64,000 nt of DNA from Psychroserpens algicola (GCF_014526325.1 NZ_JACNMJ010000001.1:992001-1056000); one strand, 5' to 3'; counted from the stretch's first letter, positions 17,769 to 26,656 are shown. Numbers and translations are program-made. Notes: generated by a model from the sequence alone, not told the origin.

Positions 17769-20700
17769 TTAAAATTCTTTTATCACAATGTCATCATTGA
17801 TATAAATAAGAACTTTTTTAACCACATCAAATCCCATCTCTTCTAAAACGTATTGATAATCGAAGAGTTGTTCTTTGTGTTTAGAATCTTTAAGTCCTGT
17901 TTTATAATCTATAATAGTAGCTTCGTTGTTGGTGTTTATAACAACACGATCTGGTCTTAATATTTTACCTTCTTTGGTAATGATATCCTTTTCGTTATAA
18001 ACTTTAAGATTGGTAGCAAAATAGGGCCTAAGATTTTTATGAGTGATCAGATCGTTAATTATTGGTTGTAATGCTTCAAATTGAGTTGCATTGATATGCC
18101 CAGCACTTAAAAAGTGTTCTAAAGCAAAATCTATATCGTTTTCAGTTTTTATAAATGACATTATATGATGAACCAAATTACCTTGAGCTATCGCTTTCTC
18201 TTGAGCGGTATCCCATAAATACCCAGAACTTGTTAAAATATTGAGGTTGTGATCTTCTTTTTGTGTAGAAATAAAATCAACTTGCTCGATAGTTTGAATG
18301 GTATCTTTTTTGTCTTCGGAAGGCGCAGCGGCAGTCCCAAAACTATATACCATGTTTTGCTCATCCCATTTCCCTAGAAACTTTAAATGATTGATAAATA
18401 AATCGGAATAATGAGTTGAAGTATCTTTTTGATTTTTAGTATTGTCATATTCTGAAATGATATACAACTGTTCTACAGCTCTAGTCAATACTACATAGAG
18501 TAAATTAAGACTGTCTAACTCTAATTGCGAACGATAGTCACCATAAATTTGAGTTCCTAAATCATTAAGTTCTTCTAAATCCTTATTCATATTAAGATAG
18601 AGGTTTGAAAACCCATTAAACACTGCTTTATCGACAGGAAACCAGACTTTAGGAGTTATATCAGAGTAAATGTCTTGATTAGCATAAGGAAATATAACGA
18701 CTGGGAATTCTAAGCCTTTAGATTTATGTATGGTCATGATTTGAATAGCATCTTTCCCTAAAGGAGATACGATACTCAGTTTGTCTTTTTTACGATCCCA
18801 GAATTCTAAAAACCCAGAAAAGCTGGCATTGTACTTTTGAGAGTAATCAAACACTTCATCCAAATAAAATTGAATGTAAGCATTAGAATGTTCATTTAAA
18901 TGAAATGCTCTAATCACACTTTCAACTGCTTCGTAAATTGGTAAGTGCAAAAACAAATCAAAATTAAAATCGAAACCAAACGTACGTAAAGCTTCAAATA
19001 AAGCTTTTGGTTTCAAATGAATCATACGTTCTAAAAAATTGTGGGTATCGTCTAATTGTAATTTCTCTTCCGCTAAAAAACTTAGAAGTTGCACTTTAAT
19101 TTCATCATTTAAAGGCTGTAAGCTTAAGGTTATAAGTTGATTGATAAACTGCACCTCTGGAGCGTTTTTGAGCAGTAAGGTTTCCGAAGAAATAATAGCT
19201 ATACCTTGATCGCTAAGGTATTCTGCAATAGCAATACCTTCTTTTGTTTTTCTTACAATAATACATATGTCTTTTTTCTTAAAACCATTGGCTTCAGCTT
19301 TGACAATGGTATCAAAAACAGCTCTGCTATACAATTCGTTTTTATCTTCATCTTTAGTGTTTAAAAACGACAATTCTACATAGCCTTCCTCTTCAAAAAA
19401 AACATTTTGTTTGGCGTTTTTATAAATATATTGATGCTTCGGATTGGACAATGCAAAATCGGCAATATGATCAAAAAACTGATTATTAAATTCTACTATG
19501 GTTTTATGACTCCTATAATTTGTAGGAAGGTTTTCAATTTTCTGACGTATAGTAAATGGCTTTGCAGTTTCAGAATATAAATCGATAAACTGTTCGGCAC
19601 GTCCACCTCGCCATCTGTAAATGGCTTGTTTTGCATCACCAACAAGCATTAAGGATCCTGTTTCTCCTTTTAGGTTTTCACCAGAAAGAGCATTATCTAT
19701 TAACGGTATTAAGTTACACCACTGTAAGCCAGACGTATCTTGAAATTCGTCAATGAAATAGTGCTTAAACTTTTCACCAATACGTTCGTAGATAAAAGGC
19801 GCAGGTTGTTCTTTAATTTCCTCACTGATTAAGTTATTAAACTCAGAAATCAGTAAAATGTCGTCCTCGTCTTTAAGGTCTTGAAGCGTCTGTTTTATAG
19901 CGCTCAAAACAGATAAAGGTGTGATGTTCTTTAAAGCATTACTCAAAAACTTTGAGGTGTAAACTAATTGTTTTATAGCGAGATAGTTGGTTTCAATTTG
20001 AGGCAATAAATCTTCAATAGCTGCAGCTTTTTCGGCGTCTAACTTTTTGCTGTAAATTTTGGTTCTTTCGGCTAAATTCTCTTGTAATTTGTTGCTGTAG
20101 AGTCCGCTAAAATTTAAGTCACTTGCTTTTTTAAAATGATTAGGAAGTGTTCTATAATTAAAATCTGAAAATTCTAAATTATGTCTCCCGATGAGGTCTA
20201 GAGTACTTTTTGCCAAGTCTATAATTTGCTGCTCAACCTCTTTTTGCTGTTTTTGAAGATTTGTTTTTAAGGCTTTAAAATCTGATAACGTTTTGCCTTT
20301 TAGCTGGTCTAGAAACGGAATTTCATTTTCGTTAACTAGTAATTTTGCAATACTATTAAAATCATAAGTAATATCCCAGCTTCGGTCGTCATCTGTTTTT
20401 TCAATTGCAAAATCTACCAATACTTTTGTAAGCTCTTCGTCATTTCCTGCTTGATCTATAAGCCTGTCTACAGCTTTTCCTAGTATGGTCGTCGTATCTA
20501 ATTCTACTTCAAAATTTACTGGAAGTTTAAGATCATAGGCAAATGTTCGAATGAGTTTATGATTAAACTTGTCAATAGTAGAAATGTCAAAAGCAGCATA
20601 ATTATGAATAATAGTTTGTAATAAAATCTTTGAACGTTCATGAAGGAGTTGAGGTTTTATATCAAGCTCTTCAGTTAATACCTTAAACATACTATTTGGT

Positions 20701-20921
20701 GTATCTAGTATGTGTTCTTCAGAAAACATCTTAAGCATTAGGATAACACGCTCTTTCATTTCGCCAACGGCTTTATTAGTAAACGTGAGAGCCAAACTAT
20801 TTCTAAAAGCCAGTTTGCTTTTTGATTCAAATAAAATTTTAAGATATTCTTTTACTAATGTGAAGGTTTTCCCACTTCCAGCAGAGGCATTGTAAATTGT
20901 AAAAGGTGATTGTTTTTGCAC
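17769..20921 (-). CDS. AddA-like UvrD-family helicase/nuclease (RecB/AddA homologue)
   Basis: 1050 residues. Walker A NASAGSGKT at residues 11-19, Walker B/motif II FIDEFQDTS, motif III GDAKQAIYRWRGG, motif V IMTIHKSKGLEFPVVIFP and motif VI LYVVLTRAVEQLYI give a complete SF1A helicase. A C-terminal nuclease is present (RPDRVVINTN then IIDYKTG: D and D-x-K). This is the active helicase-nuclease subunit of a bacteroidetal AddAB/RecBCD system for double-strand-break repair and phage DNA degradation. The partner AddB-like gene lies 2.8 kb downstream, beyond kbl and ompA. It is divergent from sodA. Confidence 0.93.
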   Translation of the reverse strand: MQKQSPFTIYNASAGSGKTFTLVKEYLKILFESKSKLAFRNSLALTFTNKAVGEMKERVILMLKMFSEEHILDTPNSMFKVLTEELDIKPQLLHERSKILLQTIIHNYAAFDISTIDKFNHKLIRTFAYDLKLPVNFEVELDTTTILGKAVDRLIDQAGNDEELTKVLVDFAIEKTDDDRSWDITYDFNSIAKLLVNENEIPFLDQLKGKTLSDFKALKTNLQKQQKEVEQQIIDLAKSTLDLIGRHNLEFSDFNYRTLPNHFKKASDLNFSGLYSNKLQENLAERTKIYSKKLDAEKAAAIEDLLPQIETNYLAIKQLVYTSKFLSNALKNITPLSVLSAIKQTLQDLKDEDDILLISEFNNLISEEIKEQPAPFIYERIGEKFKHYFIDEFQDTSGLQWCNLIPLIDNALSGENLKGETGSLMLVGDAKQAIYRWRGGRAEQFIDLYSETAKPFTIRQKIENLPTNYRSHKTIVEFNNQFFDHIADFALSNPKHQYIYKNAKQNVFFEEEGYVELSFLNTKDEDKNELYSRAVFDTIVKAEANGFKKKDICIIVRKTKEGIAIAEYLSDQGIAIISSETLLLKNAPEVQFINQLITLSLQPLNDEIKVQLLSFLAEEKLQLDDTHNFLERMIHLKPKALFEALRTFGFDFNFDLFLHLPIYEAVESVIRAFHLNEHSNAYIQFYLDEVFDYSQKYNASFSGFLEFWDRKKDKLSIVSPLGKDAIQIMTIHKSKGLEFPVVIFPYANQDIYSDITPKVWFPVDKAVFNGFSNLYLNMNKDLEELNDLGTQIYGDYRSQLELDSLNLLYVVLTRAVEQLYIISEYDNTKNQKDTSTHYSDLFINHLKFLGKWDEQNMVYSFGTAAAPSEDKKDTIQTIEQVDFISTQKEDHNLNILTSSGYLWDTAQEKAIAQGNLVHHIMSFIKTENDIDFALEHFLSAGHINATQFEALQPIINDLITHKNLRPYFATNLKVYNEKDIITKEGKILRPDRVVINTNNEATIIDYKTGLKDSKHKEQLFDYQYVLEEMGFDVVKKVLIYINDDIVIKEF

Positions 20922-20990
20922 GCTTAAAATTATAAAAACTATCTATGAGTTCATAGGTATTTAATATTTTTAATTGCGCAGTTTTATCCT

Positions 20991-20998
20991 TAAATTTG
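20991..20998 (+). promoter_or_regulatory. -7 promoter element of sodA
   Basis: TAAATTTG fits TAnnTTTG. A TTG lies at 20974-20976 but only 14 bp away, shorter than the usual 19-20, so the -33 element is uncertain. The predicted leader is about 33 nt. Confidence 0.45.
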
Positions 20999-21034
20999 GT
21001 ATCATTAATTATTAACATTAAAAAACTAAATATT

Positions 21035-21643
21035 ATGGCTTTCGAATTACCGAAATTAAAATACGCATACGACGCATTAGAACCACATATCGATGCGCGC
21101 ACAATGGAAATACATCACACAAAACATCATAATGGTTACACAACAAAACTAAATGCTGCTATTGAAGGTACCGATTTAGAAGGGAAATCTATAGAAGATA
21201 TTTTAGGAAACCTTGATATGAATAATAAAGGTGTGCGAAATAATGGAGGTGGTTTTTATAATCATTCATTGTTTTGGGAGGTGATGAATCCTGAAGATAA
21301 AGGTTACCTTTCTGGAGATTTAAAAGATGCTATTGAAGCAGAATTTGGATCAAAAGATGCTTTTGTAGAAGCATTTAGTAAAGCTGCTGCAACTCAATTT
21401 GGATCGGGATGGGCATGGTTATGTGTTCACAAAGGTGGAAAAGTAGAGGTTTGTTCTACGCCAAATCAAGATAATCCATTAATGCCTGGTGTAACTTGTG
21501 GAGGAACACCAATATTAGGATTAGATGTTTGGGAGCATGCTTATTATTTAAACTATCAAAACAGAAGACCAGATTATATAGACGCTTTCTTTAAGGTTGT
21601 TAACTGGAATGAAGTAGAACGTCGTTACGCTGAAGCGAAATAA
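21035..21643 (+). CDS. superoxide dismutase (Fe/Mn type)
   Basis: 202 residues from the ATG at 21035, which begins [17 protein letters not shown] as Fe/Mn superoxide dismutases do; an earlier in-frame start at 20996 overlaps the promoter. Metal ligands: H27 in [12 protein letters not shown], the H of NHSLFWE, and D and H in [12 protein letters not shown]. The second-sphere FGSGWAWL is present. It converts superoxide to peroxide and oxygen in the cytoplasm. Metal preference cannot be settled by eye. It is monocistronic, with its own -7 element and a terminator 27 bp after the stop. Confidence 0.96.
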   Translation: MAFELPKLKYAYDALEPHIDARTMEIHHTKHHNGYTTKLNAAIEGTDLEGKSIEDILGNLDMNNKGVRNNGGGFYNHSLFWEVMNPEDKGYLSGDLKDAIEAEFGSKDAFVEAFSKAAATQFGSGWAWLCVHKGGKVEVCSTPNQDNPLMPGVTCGGTPILGLDVWEHAYYLNYQNRRPDYIDAFFKVVNWNEVERRYAEAK

Positions 21644-21669
21644 AAAATACGTCTAAGATTTAAATTTAG

Positions 21670-21700
21670 AAAGCAAACTCATTTGGGTTTGCTTTTTTTT
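21670..21700 (+). terminator. intrinsic terminator of the superoxide dismutase gene
   Basis: AAAGCAAAC (21670-21678) pairs with GTTTGCTTT (21687-21695), loop of 8, followed by a run of eight T. It ends the sod transcript. Confidence 0.9.
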
Positions 21701-21741
21701 GCTTCGGAAATTTTAGAATTTTATAGGGTGAGCCAAAAATG

Positions 21742-21812
21742 AAAAAAGCCGGACGAGAGTCCGACTTTTTTGCCCCAAATCTACCATAAACTTAACCTAC
21801 TTATGTTATGGT
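21742..21812 (-). ncRNA. candidate small RNA, copy 1 (about 71 nt)
   Basis: Read on the minus strand, a -7 box (21824-21817) is followed by a unit that begins ACCATAAC, contains AGTAGGTTAAG and AGATTTGGGGC, and ends in a hairpin GTCGGAC-TCTC-GTCCGGC plus T6. The 5' part can fold as ACCATAA/TTATGGT with a 16-nt loop. The hairpin has a U-G wobble in this orientation but a C-A mismatch in the other, which supports minus-strand transcription. The 43-nt core differs from copy 2 at one base, while the terminators differ completely in sequence but keep the structure. I do not recognise the family with certainty; Flavo-1 and other Bacteroidota sRNA families should be compared. Confidence 0.72.
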
Positions 21813-21816
21813 GAAA

Positions 21817-21824
21817 CAAATATA
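21817..21824 (-). promoter_or_regulatory. -7 element of sRNA copy 1
   Basis: TATATTTG on the minus strand is a perfect TAnnTTTG, placed 4 bp before the conserved sRNA start. No exact TTG -33 element is seen upstream. Confidence 0.6.
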
Positions 21825-22027
21825 ACAGCACTTTTATTTAATAGTTTAATTTTTTAGACCAACGACGAATAAATTGGCTTAAACGGAAAAAACACAGATT
21901 CATGGGCTTAAAGAAGAGCAAATAAACTTTAACTACAAGTAAGGATGTAAAAGAATTGATTAACAACTCCTTATAATAAACTTAAAAGATAAACTGACTA
22001 TTAGAAAAGAAGAGACCTTATTATAAT

Positions 22028-22100
22028 AAAAAAGAGTGAACAGAAGTTCACTCTTTTTTGCCCCAAATCTACCATGAACTTAACCTACTTATGTTATGGT
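22028..22100 (-). ncRNA. candidate small RNA, copy 2 (about 73 nt)
   Basis: Same architecture as copy 1: conserved start ACCATAAC, loop with AGTAGGTTAAG, linker AGATTTGGGGC, then a perfect terminator GAGTGAAC-TTCT-GTTCACTC flanked by A6 and T6. Relative to copy 1 the 43-nt core has a single change in the 3' arm of the first stem, leaving ACCAT/ATGGT plus AAC/GTT with a one-base bulge. The different terminator with equal structure indicates that the duplication is old or that the core alone is under selection. Transcription toward lower coordinates places it downstream of purF, but it carries its own promoter-like box. Confidence 0.72.
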
Positions 22101-22104
22101 GATA

Positions 22105-22112
22105 CCAATGTA
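22105..22112 (-). promoter_or_regulatory. -7 element of sRNA copy 2
   Basis: TACATTGG on the minus strand differs from TAnnTTTG at one base and sits at exactly the same distance from the conserved sRNA start as the box of copy 1. Confidence 0.5.
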
Positions 22113-22213
22113 TGCGTTTATTATCTAAGGTTTGTTAAATATTAGATGAAATGCATTTTTATCGGATTAAAAGCACTTTTTTTAGGATAAAGTGCCAAAA
22201 ATCAACCGTTTAT

Positions 22214-24112
22214 CTAGTAAGCTCTGGCTTTATTTCCTTCATAAAAATTAACGAATGCCCTGTTAACCACTCGGTTACCACCATCGGTAGGATAATTTCC
22301 AGTGAAATACCAATCTCCTAAATTTTTCGGACAGGCTTTATGTAGATTTTCTATAGGTTGAAAGATTGTTTTTACTTTAGCCTTAACAGTATCATCAGAA
22401 ATTAATTCAGCAATCTTATCAGAAATTTCATCTGCTGTAAATTCACTGTATAAGTCTTTGACAAAGTTTTTAACCTCACTATCTTTTAATTCTAGTTGAG
22501 CTTTACATTTATGATAGACCTCTTCAACTAAATGGTATTTGTCACGCTCTTTTAAAAGTTCCAGCATGGCTCTAAAAGCGATAAGGCTTTCAAGGTTAGC
22601 CATATCGATTCCGTAGCAATCAGGATATCTAATTTGTGGTGCCGAGGAGACTACAACGATTTGTTTTGGGTTCAAACGATCCATCATTTTAATGATACTC
22701 TTTTTGAGCGTGGTTCCTCTTACAATACTATCATCGATAATGACTAAATTGTCTGTTGATTTGATGACACCATAGGTTACATCATAAACGTGAGCAACTA
22801 AGTCGTCACGACTACTGTCTTCGGTAATAAACGTACGAAGCTTAACATCTTTAATTGCAATCTTTTCAATGCGTGGTCGTTCTGAAAGAATTTCAGTGAC
22901 ACGTTCTGCGGAGAGTTTACCATTACCATCTAAAATCGCTTGTGTTTTCTTTTCGTTCAAATGCTCTTCAACGGTTTCTATCATTCCAAAGAAGGATGTT
23001 TCCGCAGTATTTGGAATATAAGAAAATACGGTATTCTTAGTGTCGTTATCGATCGCCTCTAATACTTTTGGCATTAATAATTTACCAAGGTTTTTACGTT
23101 CCTGATATATTTCGGCATCACTTCCGCGGGAAAAATAAATACGTTCGAAGGAACAGGCTTTTCGTTCTAAAGGCGTTATGATTTCTTCAATATAGACCTC
23201 CCCAGATTTTTTAGTAATGATGGCATGGCCAGGAGTAAGTTCTTTAACGTCATCAAAACTGACATTAAAAACGGTTTGTATGACTGGTCGCTCTGAGGCG
23301 ACAACAACAATCTCCTCATCTTCATAATAATAAGCAGGTCTAATGCCAGCCGGATCTCTTAATACAAACGAATCGCCATGACCTAAAAGTCCTGCCATAG
23401 CATAACCACCATCCCAGTTTTTTGATGATTTTTTTAATATTTTAGCAACATTAAGGCGCTCGGCAATTAGTGGCGAACACTCATTTTTATTATAGCCTTC
23501 TTTTTTAAGCTTTTTATAAATCTTAGCAACAGCATCGTCCAAAAAATGACCAATTTTTTCCATTATAGTAATGGTATCAGCCTTTTCTTTTGGGTGCTGA
23601 CCTAATTGTACCAAACCATCAAATAGCTGATTTACATTTGTCATATTAAAATTACCAGCTACGATAAGATTTCTATGCATCCAGTTATTTTGTCTTAAAA
23701 AGGGGTGAACGCTTTCAACACTGTTTTTTCCAAACGTTCCATAGCGTACATGTCCTAAAAGTAATTCGCCAACATAAGGGATGTGTCTTTTTTGTAAGGC
23801 TACATCGTTTTGATATTCGGGATGTTCGGTAAGTTCATCATTTATACGCTCATTAATTTGAGCAAAAATATCTTGTATAGGTTGCTGCGCAATAGAGCGT
23901 ACACGACTTATATAACGCTCTCCAGGTTTGGTGTCTAATTTTATGCTTGCAAATCCAGCACCATCTTGTCCGCGATTGTGCTGTTTTTCCATCATGAGAT
24001 ACATTTTATTAACGCCGTAAAATGCACTGCCATATTTTTCTTTATAATACTCTAATGGTTTTTTAAGTCTTATGAGTGCAATTCCGCATTCATGTTTTAA
24101 AGCATCGCTCAT
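22214..24112 (-). CDS. purF: amidophosphoribosyltransferase-like class II glutamine amidotransferase (PurF family)
   Basis: 632 residues. An N-terminal class II glutaminase domain begins after a short propeptide: C9 in HECGIALIRL would become the N-terminal nucleophile once MSDALKHE is removed. HNRGQDGAG, the RYGTFG loop and GNFNMTN follow as expected. The phosphoribosyltransferase domain has the PRPP loop VIIDDSIVRGTTL. PurF makes phosphoribosylamine, the first step of purine synthesis. It is about 130 residues longer than E. coli PurF because of insertions in the glutaminase domain and a C-terminal extension, a bacteroidetal variant. The gene has a -7-like box upstream and lies downstream of purN, rnhA and pfkB on the same strand. 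Confidence 0.88.
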   Translation of the reverse strand: MSDALKHECGIALIRLKKPLEYYKEKYGSAFYGVNKMYLMMEKQHNRGQDGAGFASIKLDTKPGERYISRVRSIAQQPIQDIFAQINERINDELTEHPEYQNDVALQKRHIPYVGELLLGHVRYGTFGKNSVESVHPFLRQNNWMHRNLIVAGNFNMTNVNQLFDGLVQLGQHPKEKADTITIMEKIGHFLDDAVAKIYKKLKKEGYNKNECSPLIAERLNVAKILKKSSKNWDGGYAMAGLLGHGDSFVLRDPAGIRPAYYYEDEEIVVVASERPVIQTVFNVSFDDVKELTPGHAIITKKSGEVYIEEIITPLERKACSFERIYFSRGSDAEIYQERKNLGKLLMPKVLEAIDNDTKNTVFSYIPNTAETSFFGMIETVEEHLNEKKTQAILDGNGKLSAERVTEILSERPRIEKIAIKDVKLRTFITEDSSRDDLVAHVYDVTYGVIKSTDNLVIIDDSIVRGTTLKKSIIKMMDRLNPKQIVVVSSAPQIRYPDCYGIDMANLESLIAFRAMLELLKERDKYHLVEEVYHKCKAQLELKDSEVKNFVKDLYSEFTADEISDKIAELISDDTVKAKVKTIFQPIENLHKACPKNLGDWYFTGNYPTDGGNRVVNRAFVNFYEGNKARAY

Positions 24113-24138
24113 TGTTGTGTTGTTGTTTTTGCGTGTAC

Positions 24139-24146
24139 CAAAATTA
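24139..24146 (-). promoter_or_regulatory. -7 promoter element of purF
   Basis: TAATTTTG on the minus strand matches TAnnTTTG, 26 bp before the start codon. No TTG at the expected distance. It lies between the pfkB terminator and purF, so purF is probably separately transcribed. Confidence 0.45.
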
Positions 24147-24165
24147 TAAAATTTCGGATTTAGTA

Positions 24166-24199
24166 TTAATTAAAAAACGCGCTCGATGTTGAGCGCGTT
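24166..24199 (-). terminator. intrinsic terminator of the pfkB-family gene
   Basis: AACGCGCTC (24176-24184) pairs with GAGCGCGTT (24191-24199), loop GATGTT, followed on the minus strand by a T-rich stretch (24175-24166). It separates the pfkB gene from purF. Confidence 0.92.
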
Positions 24200-24202
24200 G
24201 GT

Positions 24203-25129
24203 TTATGATAATTCAATATTAAACTGTGTAAGTCGTTTGAACTCTTTTAATCGGTATTCGACATCATCTTTAGATATGTTTTGCATACGCTCTGTGCCAA
24301 ATTTCTCGACACAGAATGAGGCTAATGTGGAGCCATAAATGACAGCGTTTTTCATGTTTTCAAACGAATAGTCTTCTGTTTTTGCTAAATAACCCGCAAA
24401 TCCACCAGCAAAAGTATCTCCTGCACCTGTTGGGTCAAATACTTCTTCTAACGGTAAGGCTGGAGCATAAAACATATGGTCATTATGAAATAATAAAGCA
24501 CCATGCTCCCCTTTTTTAATCACGACATATTTTGGTCCCATATCATGAATTTTACGTGCAGCAACCACCAAAGAGTATTCTCCTGTAAGTTGTCTGGCTT
24601 CTTCATCGTTAATGGTAATCACATCAATATTTTTTATAACCGCATGTAAATCGTCAAGCGCAATATCCATCCAGAAATTCATCGTGTCTAAAATAGTAAG
24701 CTTAGGCTTCTTGGTCATTTGATCAAGTACACTTTGTTGTGTAAGCGGATGTAAGTTTCCGAGCATTACTACTTCAGCATCTTGATAAGCTTCTGGAACG
24801 ACAGGATTAAAATGCTCTAAAACATTCAACTCGGTAGCTAGCGTATCTCTCGAGTTCATATCGTTATGATATTTCCCACTCCAGAAGAAGGTTTTGCCGT
24901 CTTTTACGATTTCAACACCTTCAATATTAATGTTTTTGTTTACTAATAAATCTAAATATTCCTGAGGAAAATCACCACCAACAACTGAAACTGCTGCTGC
25001 ATCTACATCAAAATGAGAAGCCGCTAAACCAATAAAGGTTGCAGCACCACCAAGAATTTTGTCTGTTTTTCCAAAAGGGGTTTCGATAGCGTCAAAAGCG
25101 ACCGTACCTACTATAACTAATTTGCTCAT
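24203..25129 (-). CDS. PfkB family carbohydrate/nucleoside kinase
   Basis: 308 residues with both family signatures: an N-terminal GGAATFIGLAASHF (substrate glycine pair region) and the C-terminal DPTGAGDTFAGGFAGYL, where GAGD supplies the anion hole and the catalytic aspartate. It phosphorylates a sugar or nucleoside with ATP in the cytoplasm. The context of purN and purF suggests a purine nucleoside or ribose substrate, but PfkB sequences do not allow the substrate to be read by eye. The predicted protein ends with its own terminator, 4 bp past the stop. Confidence 0.9.
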   Translation of the reverse strand: MSKLVIVGTVAFDAIETPFGKTDKILGGAATFIGLAASHFDVDAAAVSVVGGDFPQEYLDLLVNKNINIEGVEIVKDGKTFFWSGKYHNDMNSRDTLATELNVLEHFNPVVPEAYQDAEVVMLGNLHPLTQQSVLDQMTKKPKLTILDTMNFWMDIALDDLHAVIKNIDVITINDEEARQLTGEYSLVVAARKIHDMGPKYVVIKKGEHGALLFHNDHMFYAPALPLEEVFDPTGAGDTFAGGFAGYLAKTEDYSFENMKNAVIYGSTLASFCVEKFGTERMQNISKDDVEYRLKEFKRLTQFNIELS

Positions 25130-25183
25130 AAAGCGTTTAAAATTTGCTGCAAATATACATTTTTTAAGGACTAAAAAACGAAT

Positions 25184-25825
25184 TTATTTTCGACCAAAAT
25201 CTGCAGGAATTTCACCCCAAGCTTTGGTTTCCCATTTTACAATGGTTGTGTTGTATGTATTGTTTTTTAACCAATCTACGGCACGATCAACTAAATCGAA
25301 TAAGGTTTTATTTTTTGCATTACGCTCTAGTTTGGTATTGCAGGTTTTTTTCCGCACCCAACTCATCGCAGTTTTTGAGTCGGTATAAATGATATAGTCA
25401 CTGTTTTTCTTTTTCAAAAAAGCCAATCCATGTACAATAGCTAAAAATTCACCAATATTATTAGTGCCTTCTTCAAAAGGGCCTTGAATAAATAACTGTT
25501 TTTTTGATTTCGTTTCTACGCCACGATATTCCATTTTACCAGGATTACCTGAAGAGGCAGCATCAACTGAGATAGATTTATAATTAGGCTGACCAATTTT
25601 TTTGAGTTGAGCTTCGGAAAGTTCGCTGGTAAACTTTTTATGTTTCCCAATATAATCTTTATAGCTGCCTTTTAAGGCTTTTTTTGCAGCGTCAAAAGTG
25701 GCAAAGGATTTGTACTGTGCTCCTTGAAAATCCTTGATTTGTGCTTTACAATCCTCCCAAGATTCAAAAACACCAGTGTGGTGTCCTTTCCAAACCGTAT
25801 AATATTTTTTCTTTTTTTTACTCAT
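25184..25825 (-). CDS. rnhA: ribonuclease HI with N-terminal viroplasmin/RNHCP domain
   Basis: 213 residues from the ATG at 25825 (MSKKKKKYYTVWKG); the longer frame starts at a GTG. Residues 5-50 form the caulimovirus viroplasmin-like hybrid-binding domain (YYTVWKGHHTGVFESW...). The RNase H core follows with the catalytic acids D in SVDAASSGNPG, E in NNIGEFLAI, D in YIIYTDSKTAM and a late D in IPADFG. It degrades RNA in RNA-DNA hybrids. The fused hybrid-binding domain is the arrangement seen in RNases H1 with processive activity. It lies 83 bp downstream of purN on the same strand. Confidence 0.95.
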   Translation of the reverse strand: MSKKKKKYYTVWKGHHTGVFESWEDCKAQIKDFQGAQYKSFATFDAAKKALKGSYKDYIGKHKKFTSELSEAQLKKIGQPNYKSISVDAASSGNPGKMEYRGVETKSKKQLFIQGPFEEGTNNIGEFLAIVHGLAFLKKKNSDYIIYTDSKTAMSWVRKKTCNTKLERNAKNKTLFDLVDRAVDWLKNNTYNTTIVKWETKAWGEIPADFGRK

Positions 25826-25907
25826 CTTTAGCACTCACGAAAGTGGGTGTCTCTTTATATTATTTTGGACTTCATAGCATCTCGACTCTGCTTGATATGA
25901 CAGTCAT

Positions 25908-26471
25908 TTATTTTAAAAGCTTTTCCACAACCTTCGGAAAATGCTCCATCTCCAATTCATGAATTTTATCAGCGACATCTTCAGCAGTATCCGTTGCATT
26001 TACTTTACATTTCGACTGAAAAATAATCGCTCCTTCATCATAATGTTCATTTACATAATGAATGGTAATTCCGGTTTCAGACTCGTTGTTAGCAACAATA
26101 GCCTTGTGAACATGCATGCCATACATGCCTTTTCCGCCATATTTTGGAAGTAACGCTGGGTGAATGTTAATCACTTTATTAGGAAACTCTGCCAAAATGC
26201 TTTCAGGAAATTTCCAGAGAAAACCGGCTAAGACAATTAAATCAGGCTGTGCAGCTTTCAGAATATTAAGGACATCACTAGTTTCGGTAAATGCTATTTT
26301 GTTGAATGACAGTGCGCTAACCTTTAGTTTTTTGGCGCGATCTAAAACTTTGGCATGAGGATTGTTAGTGAGTACCTGAATAACAGAAGCATTTTCTCTG
26401 TTGTGAAAAAACTTAATTAAATTTTCAGCATTGGTTCCACTTCCGGACGCAAAGATTACAATACGTTTCAT
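25908..26471 (-). CDS. purN: phosphoribosylglycinamide formyltransferase 1 (PurN)
   Basis: 187 residues, slightly shorter than E. coli PurN (212). The start MKRIVIFASGSGTNAENLIKFF is the phosphate-binding loop. NIHPALLPKYGGKGMYG contains the catalytic N-x-H, and HYVNEHYDEGAIIFQ includes the conserved acid D that completes the N10-formyl-THF transfer site. It formylates GAR in purine synthesis. It is first in the minus-strand series purN, rnhA, pfkB, purF and divergent from acpP across 185 bp. Confidence 0.96.
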   Translation of the reverse strand: MKRIVIFASGSGTNAENLIKFFHNRENASVIQVLTNNPHAKVLDRAKKLKVSALSFNKIAFTETSDVLNILKAAQPDLIVLAGFLWKFPESILAEFPNKVINIHPALLPKYGGKGMYGMHVHKAIVANNESETGITIHYVNEHYDEGAIIFQSKCKVNATDTAEDVADKIHELEMEHFPKVVEKLLK

Positions 26472-26617
26472 TTACAGACAATCAGTTACTATTATTCAGA
26501 ACAAAAAAAAGAATAATAATTAACAATTAGAACGCAAAAGATAAAATCTTCAAAGTAATTTTAGTAAATTACAGACACATTTTTAAACTAAAGGTGTGTA
26601 TTGAAATAAAGTTTTTT

Positions 26618-26625
26618 TATTTTTG
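26618..26625 (+). promoter_or_regulatory. -7 promoter element of the acpP-fabF-rnc operon
   Basis: TATTTTTG matches TAnnTTTG, giving a leader of about 27 nt before acpP. A TTG at 26601-26603 is only 14 bp away, so the -33 element is unclear. Confidence 0.5.
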
Positions 26626-26656
26626 CGACCTAATTAAAACTTAAAATTAAAAAATT

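Larger units (their letters stand above)
21701..22213. other. noncoding region between sod and purF carrying two tandem sRNA units
   Basis: No protein gene is supported. The stretch holds two copies of a conserved unit, 288 bp apart, each followed on the minus strand by a terminator hairpin (annotated separately). The roughly 200 bp between them and the 100 bp before purF are AT-rich with no further structure that I can recognise. Confidence 0.75.

Noticed and set aside
12236-20921. AddA/AddB-like genes considered as an anti-phage defence island
   Set aside because: Both match the housekeeping recombination enzyme of Bacteroidota and are surrounded by core genes; no other defence genes are near.
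20839-21102. Minus-strand ORF of 87 codons across the AddA start and sod start
   Set aside because: It overlaps two well-supported genes and the sod promoter and shows no protein-like composition.
22074-22145. Plus-strand ORF of 23 codons beginning ATGAAC in sRNA copy 2
   Set aside because: The matching start codon in copy 1 is ATA, and the frame diverges right after the conserved block, so it is not a conserved peptide. The terminators and promoter boxes favour minus-strand RNA.
26490-26518. A/T inverted repeat TATTATTC...GAATAATA between purN and acpP
   Set aside because: Pure A/T-rich pairing with a 13-base loop is expected by chance in this AT-rich spacer.
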